Source: Megasphaera sp. UBA5897 (lineage in GTDB: Bacteria > Bacillota > Negativicutes > Veillonellales > Megasphaeraceae). From it: a stretch of 7,325 bases of DNA. Below the pieces are notes generated by a model. That model saw nothing but the letters and a program-made list of their open reading frames with translations, was not told where the DNA came from and did no database searches. Made by a program: the position numbers and the translations under genes. The DNA lies in the NCBI GenBank assembly GCA_002431345.1, contig DJEN01000064.1:23859-31183 (forward strand), given 5' to 3'. Positions 4,001-7,325 of this stretch are shown in pieces. Within the stretch, counting starts at the first letter, position 1. Each line of letters begins with the position of its first letter.

Positions 4001-6034
4001 ATGTACACACCCAGACGCAGAGCAAAACACGCTAAAAAATCAGGGCCGTTTCGCCGCATCCGTCTCTTGATTGCCTTCTGTTTTGTTGTAGCTGCCGGTC
4101 TTGCTTTTGGCTATATCTTTGCAGCATACCAAAGCCTGCCGGCCGTCAATAATAACATGAGGCCAGCTGTATCATCGCAAGTTTTTGATATTCACGGACG
4201 GCTGATTACGACCCTTCATTCTGACCAAAACAGACTGCCAATCGACATCAATAAAGTACCGCCAAATTTACAAAACGCCTTTATTGCTGCCGAAGACAAT
4301 CGCTTTTATGACCATATCGGCATCGACCCTATCGGCATCGTCCGCGCAGTCATTACGAACTTCACCAACCGCGGCATTGCTCAAGGGGGCAGTACCATTA
4401 CACAGCAGCTTGCTAAAAACGCATTTCTTTCACAGGAACAAACACTGAAGCGTAAAATACAAGAAGCTATGCTCGCTTTGGAAATCGAACGTAAATACAG
4501 TAAAAAAGAAATTTTGGAAATGTATATGAATCAGATTTATTTCGGGCAAGGAGCTTATGGTATTCAAACGGCTGCCAAAACCTATTTTGACAAAGACGTC
4601 AGTGACTTAACGCTCAAACAATGCGCTATGCTGGCCGGTCTTCCCAAAAGCCCGAATTACTATTCACCATTCAACAATTTAAACGAAGCCAAAAACCGTA
4701 CCAATACGGTAATCGACCAAATGGTCAAATATGGCTATATTTCTCAGGCCGACGGTGAAGCTGCCAAAGCAGATGATTTGGAATTAACTAAGAAGAAACA
4801 AACATCGGAAAATGCAGAAACAGCGTCCTTCATTGATTATGTGTCACAGCAAGTCGCTGCTAAATACGGTGATGACGCCCTGTATAAGGAAGGCTTAAAA
4901 ATTTATACAACCATGGATGCTGAAAAACAGCATGCCGCTGTACGGGCACTGCGCCATTTGCCGGATAACTACCGGGATAAAAACGGTCTGCTGCAGCCGC
5001 AGGCAGCCATTGTTTCCATCGATCCCAAAACAGGTCATATTCTGGCTATGGTCGGCGGTCGCGGCCAAGACAGCTTTAACCGTGCCAGCATGGCCGTTCG
5101 TCAGCCTGGTTCTGCTTTCAAGCCGTTTGTTTACATGACGGCGCTGCAGCATGACATGACCCCGGCTACTACCATTGAAGATAAACCGGTTACCTACGGC
5201 GGCTGGAGTCCGCAAAATGCCGGCAAGAGCTTCAGCGGCACGATGACCTTGAGCGATGCCTTAGCTAATTCGGTCAACACCGTTGCCGTTCAGTTGGCAG
5301 ACAAAGTCGGCACAAGCCGCATCATCGCCAACGCAAAAAAAATGGGCATTACCACATTGGACAAAAAAGATGATAACTTAGCCATGGCTTTAGGCGGGCT
5401 GACACGCGGTGTTACACCTCTTGAAATGGCCAGCGCGTATGGAACGTTTGCCAATAAAGGGGTGCATGTCAAACCGACTGCCATTATAAAAATCCTCGAC
5501 AGAAACGGCAATGTCATTGAAGATGAAACGTCACACAGCCACAACGAAACAAAAACACAGGTCATGACAGAAAAAGAAGCATACGAAATGACCTACATGC
5601 TGGAAGGCGTCATCACACACGGTACCGGCACGGCAGCTGCCATCAGCCGTCCGGCAGCCGGCAAAACCGGGACGACAGACAACAACGTCGATGCTTGGTT
5701 CGTAGGATATACACCGGATATCGTAACCGCTGTTTGGATTGGTGATGACACGGGTGCGCACAGCTTGGGTGAAGTATACGGCGGCACTATCCCGGCAGAA
5801 ATTTGGCGTGACTATATGTCTTCTGCTACAGAAGATGCTAAGTCTTCTGAATTCTCTGTTCCTTCAGGTATGGAACGCTTTACAGAACAGCCAAAAGAAG
5901 AAAAGAAGTCCGACGTCAAAGAGGACACGGCAAAGAAAAAATCTGCCGCTCAAAATAAATCCAACCAGGATAAAAAAACATCGGACATAAAGAAAACGCC
6001 GTCACAGGCATCACGCAACAACAAAGAACAATAA
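4001..6034 (+). CDS. Class A penicillin-binding protein, PBP1A type (bifunctional glycosyltransferase/transpeptidase)
   Basis: This 677-residue peptidoglycan synthase is anchored in the cytoplasmic membrane with its catalytic domains outside. A basic cytoplasmic N-terminus (1-20) and one membrane helix (about 21-43) precede the GT51 glycosyltransferase (about 60-235). That domain shows AAEDNRFYDH (96-105, catalytic Glu98), GGSTITQQLAKN (129-140), RKIQEAMLALEIERKYSKKE (151-170) and NQIYFGQGAYGI (177-188). The transpeptidase (about 300-610) has the full penicillin-binding set: nucleophile Ser371 in SAFK (371-374), SVN (424-426) and KTG (555-557). The tail 628-677 is Lys/Glu/Ser-rich and probably disordered. 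No PASTA or FN3 domain is seen. The start is ATG at 4001, since AGGAGG (3991-3996) lies just before it; an upstream in-frame TTG at 3983 would put that site inside the gene and has none of its own. Usual names are ponA or mrcA; the exact paralogue is not clear. Confidence 0.96.
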   Translation: MYTPRRRAKHAKKSGPFRRIRLLIAFCFVVAAGLAFGYIFAAYQSLPAVNNNMRPAVSSQVFDIHGRLITTLHSDQNRLPIDINKVPPNLQNAFIAAEDNRFYDHIGIDPIGIVRAVITNFTNRGIAQGGSTITQQLAKNAFLSQEQTLKRKIQEAMLALEIERKYSKKEILEMYMNQIYFGQGAYGIQTAAKTYFDKDVSDLTLKQCAMLAGLPKSPNYYSPFNNLNEAKNRTNTVIDQMVKYGYISQADGEAAKADDLELTKKKQTSENAETASFIDYVSQQVAAKYGDDALYKEGLKIYTTMDAEKQHAAVRALRHLPDNYRDKNGLLQPQAAIVSIDPKTGHILAMVGGRGQDSFNRASMAVRQPGSAFKPFVYMTALQHDMTPATTIEDKPVTYGGWSPQNAGKSFSGTMTLSDALANSVNTVAVQLADKVGTSRIIANAKKMGITTLDKKDDNLAMALGGLTRGVTPLEMASAYGTFANKGVHVKPTAIIKILDRNGNVIEDETSHSHNETKTQVMTEKEAYEMTYMLEGVITHGTGTAAAISRPAAGKTGTTDNNVDAWFVGYTPDIVTAVWIGDDTGAHSLGEVYGGTIPAEIWRDYMSSATEDAKSSEFSVPSGMERFTEQPKEEKKSDVKEDTAKKKSAAQNKSNQDKKTSDIKKTPSQASRNNKEQ

Positions 6035-6040
6035 TAGTAT

Positions 6041-6090
6041 AAACAGGCTCCCTATTTCCAAACGGATATATAGGGAGTCTGTTTTGTTTT
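6041..6090 (+). terminator. Intrinsic terminator of the PBP gene
   Basis: AAACAGGCTCCCTAT (6041-6055) pairs with ATAGGGAGTCTGTTT (6070-6084), a 15-base-pair stem with one G-T wobble and a 14-base loop. It is followed by TGTTTT. It begins 6 bases after the PBP stop codon. Confidence 0.88.
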
Positions 6091-6097
6091 GCTGCAC

Positions 6098-6134
6098 AAA
6101 AAAGCGCAGCAGCTGTATTATGCTGCCGCGCTTT
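6098..6134 (-). terminator. Intrinsic terminator of the symporter gene
   Basis: On the minus strand AAAGCGC-GCAGC pairs with GCTGC-GCGCTTT (6122-6134 with 6101-6113, one C/A mismatch, 8-base loop) and runs into a stretch of six T (complement of 6098-6103). It lies about 45 bases past the symporter stop and back to back with the PBP terminator, so the convergent genes are insulated from each other. Confidence 0.85.
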
Positions 6135-6179
6135 GTATGCAAGTTATACGAGGTTATCTGCCGTACGCCAGATGGTTGG

Positions 6180-7325
6180 TTAGTGCTGTGCCGGTGCCGT
6201 AACGGCTTTTTCTTTTTCCATTTCCATATCTTCTACCTGAATCGAATTATGGGACAAGGCACTGATTCCCAAGAACATGCCGCTGCAGACAATCCATTCT
6301 GCATAAATGACATGGGGCAGAATGCGAACAGCCGGTATAAACATCCACGCTACCAAAACGACAATAGAGGCTATAATCGTATAGAATGCAGCTTCTCTAG
6401 AACAGTATTTGGGAGCATACATCGTCATCAATACGATAACGCCAAACGCAGCCATTAAGGAAAGACCTGCCATCAGCGTCGCAATAATGCCGCTAATAGT
6501 CAAGGCGCCGCATAATGTCAGCAGTCCCAACAAAACCACTGAAATCCGCGTAACGCGCATATATTTGGCATCTGACATATCCGGTTCAATAAACCGTTTG
6601 TGAATATCATGGGAATACAACGTAGCTGCTGATAAAAGTAAATTGCAGGCCGTGCTGACATCTGCTGCCCAAAGGGAAGCCAGCGTCACACCGGCAATCC
6701 ACGGATTCAGCGACATAATCAATTTAGGAAGTGCTGTCGTTGCAGAAATATTGGGATACATTTCCGCGGCAATGACACCGAGAAAAGCGGCAATAAATCC
6801 AACAGGAAGCATTACCAAGCCTCCAATAATAAAGCCTTTTCGTGCGGTTTGCACATCTTTAGCTCCCAAAGAAATCTGAATAATCGCCTGTAACGAAAGA
6901 TTTACCGTAATCAAAACAACAATCCAAGTAATAATAGTCATCGGGCCTACGCCGCTGACAAAATCAAGTGAATGAATCGTCGGAGCCTGAATCGCTACGA
7001 CATCAATGCCTCCGGCTGCTGCCAAAATAAGGAATGCAGCTACGGTAATGCCAATATACTGCAGTGTAACATTTAATACATTCGACTGGCTGGCAGACCA
7101 CATGCCGCCAATAACAGTAATACCTATAAATACAACGGCACTTACCAGCATGCCTGTAAGAGGAGTAAAAATAGTAGGCATCAAAGCCGACAAAATAGCA
7201 CCACCAGCAACAAACTGCAGGCTCATAACGACGAGCTGTACCAGTACCTGACAGAAAATACCAGCCACGGCACCTTTTTTATCATAGTAGCGTTCCAGCA
7301 TTTCCGGAATCGTTGTAATATTCAG
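6180..7325 (-). CDS. Sodium:solute symporter (SSS family), N-terminal part cut by window edge
   Basis: The frame is open to the right edge, so the true start is outside; the internal ATG at 7299-7301 is not the start. The 381 visible residues begin at TIPEMLERYYDKK (5-17), matching the T-[IV]-PE-x-L-x-x-R/Y signature of the loop near TM3 in SSS transporters. Roughly 90 N-terminal residues are therefore probably missing. About nine to ten hydrophobic segments follow, for example near 18-40, 57-76, 89-104, 128-146, 163-187, 258-275, 277-301, 312-330 and 338-356. LWAADVSTACNLLLSAATLY (218-237) followed by SHDIHKRF (238-245) corresponds to TM8 of PutP/SGLT-type carriers, with Ser224-Thr225 at the expected Na+ site. 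The protein imports an organic solute driven by Na+ across the cytoplasmic membrane. The substrate cannot be told from the sequence. The polar tail (361-381) is Glu/Lys-rich, and the gene has its own terminator. Confidence 0.92.
   Translation of the reverse strand: MNITTIPEMLERYYDKKGAVAGIFCQVLVQLVVMSLQFVAGGAILSALMPTIFTPLTGMLVSAVVFIGITVIGGMWSASQSNVLNVTLQYIGITVAAFLILAAAGGIDVVAIQAPTIHSLDFVSGVGPMTIITWIVVLITVNLSLQAIIQISLGAKDVQTARKGFIIGGLVMLPVGFIAAFLGVIAAEMYPNISATTALPKLIMSLNPWIAGVTLASLWAADVSTACNLLLSAATLYSHDIHKRFIEPDMSDAKYMRVTRISVVLLGLLTLCGALTISGIIATLMAGLSLMAAFGVIVLMTMYAPKYCSREAAFYTIIASIVVLVAWMFIPAVRILPHVIYAEWIVCSGMFLGISALSHNSIQVEDMEMEKEKAVTAPAQH

Noticed and set aside
7299..7301. ATG as the start of a 373-residue symporter
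   Set aside because: The frame stays open to 7325 and encodes the conserved TIPE part of the SSS signature upstream, so this Met is internal and the gene is truncated by the window edge.
1..7325. Mobile element, CRISPR, toxin-antitoxin or defence system
   Set aside because: No transposase, integrase, terminal repeats, spaced repeats or defence domains were seen; all genes are housekeeping types with ordinary spacing.

Overview
The window looks like an ordinary chromosomal segment of a Bacillota (Firmicutes) bacterium. The evidence is a CcpN-type HTH plus CBS-pair repressor next to a DUF299 kinase/pyrophosphorylase, the pairing known in Bacillus subtilis as ccpN-yqfL. AGGAGG-type ribosome binding sites, sigma-A-like promoters and intrinsic terminators agree with this. 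A PpsA-type PEP synthase beside ccpN, and the general protein style, make me lean towards the Negativicutes (Veillonellaceae-like anaerobes). That placement is an inference, not something the sequence proves.

Layout: positions 1-3634 (minus strand) hold a pyruvate/PEP control cassette, read from right to left. It comprises ppsA (PEP synthase), an intrinsic terminator, then a ccpN-like repressor gene and ppsR (PEP synthase regulatory kinase/pyrophosphorylase, cut by the left edge), the last two separated by one base. Positions 3635-4000 are a divergent intergenic region carrying the ppsA promoter, an A+T-rich stretch, and an extended -10 promoter plus structured leader for the next gene. Positions 4001-6034 (plus strand) encode a class A penicillin-binding protein of the PBP1A type. 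Positions 6035-6179 contain two back-to-back intrinsic terminators for convergent genes. Positions 6180-7325 (minus strand) encode the C-terminal four-fifths or so of a sodium:solute symporter cut by the right edge.

How the genes fit together: PpsA makes PEP from pyruvate and ATP. The CcpN-like protein probably represses gluconeogenic genes at the transcriptional level. PpsR is expected to switch PpsA off and on by phosphorylating and dephosphorylating a threonine two residues before the catalytic histidine; that Thr-Cys-His arrangement is present here. The ppsA and ccpN promoters share two conserved elements: an identical 13-mer at the same offset from each -10 box, and a 15-mer matching at 13 positions. 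This suggests that one regulator, most simply the CcpN-like protein itself, controls both. The PBP and the symporter show no evident functional link to the cassette.

I found no mobile element, CRISPR array, tRNA or rRNA, and no clearly novel multi-gene system. The most interesting signals are the shared promoter elements and the leader region of the PBP gene.
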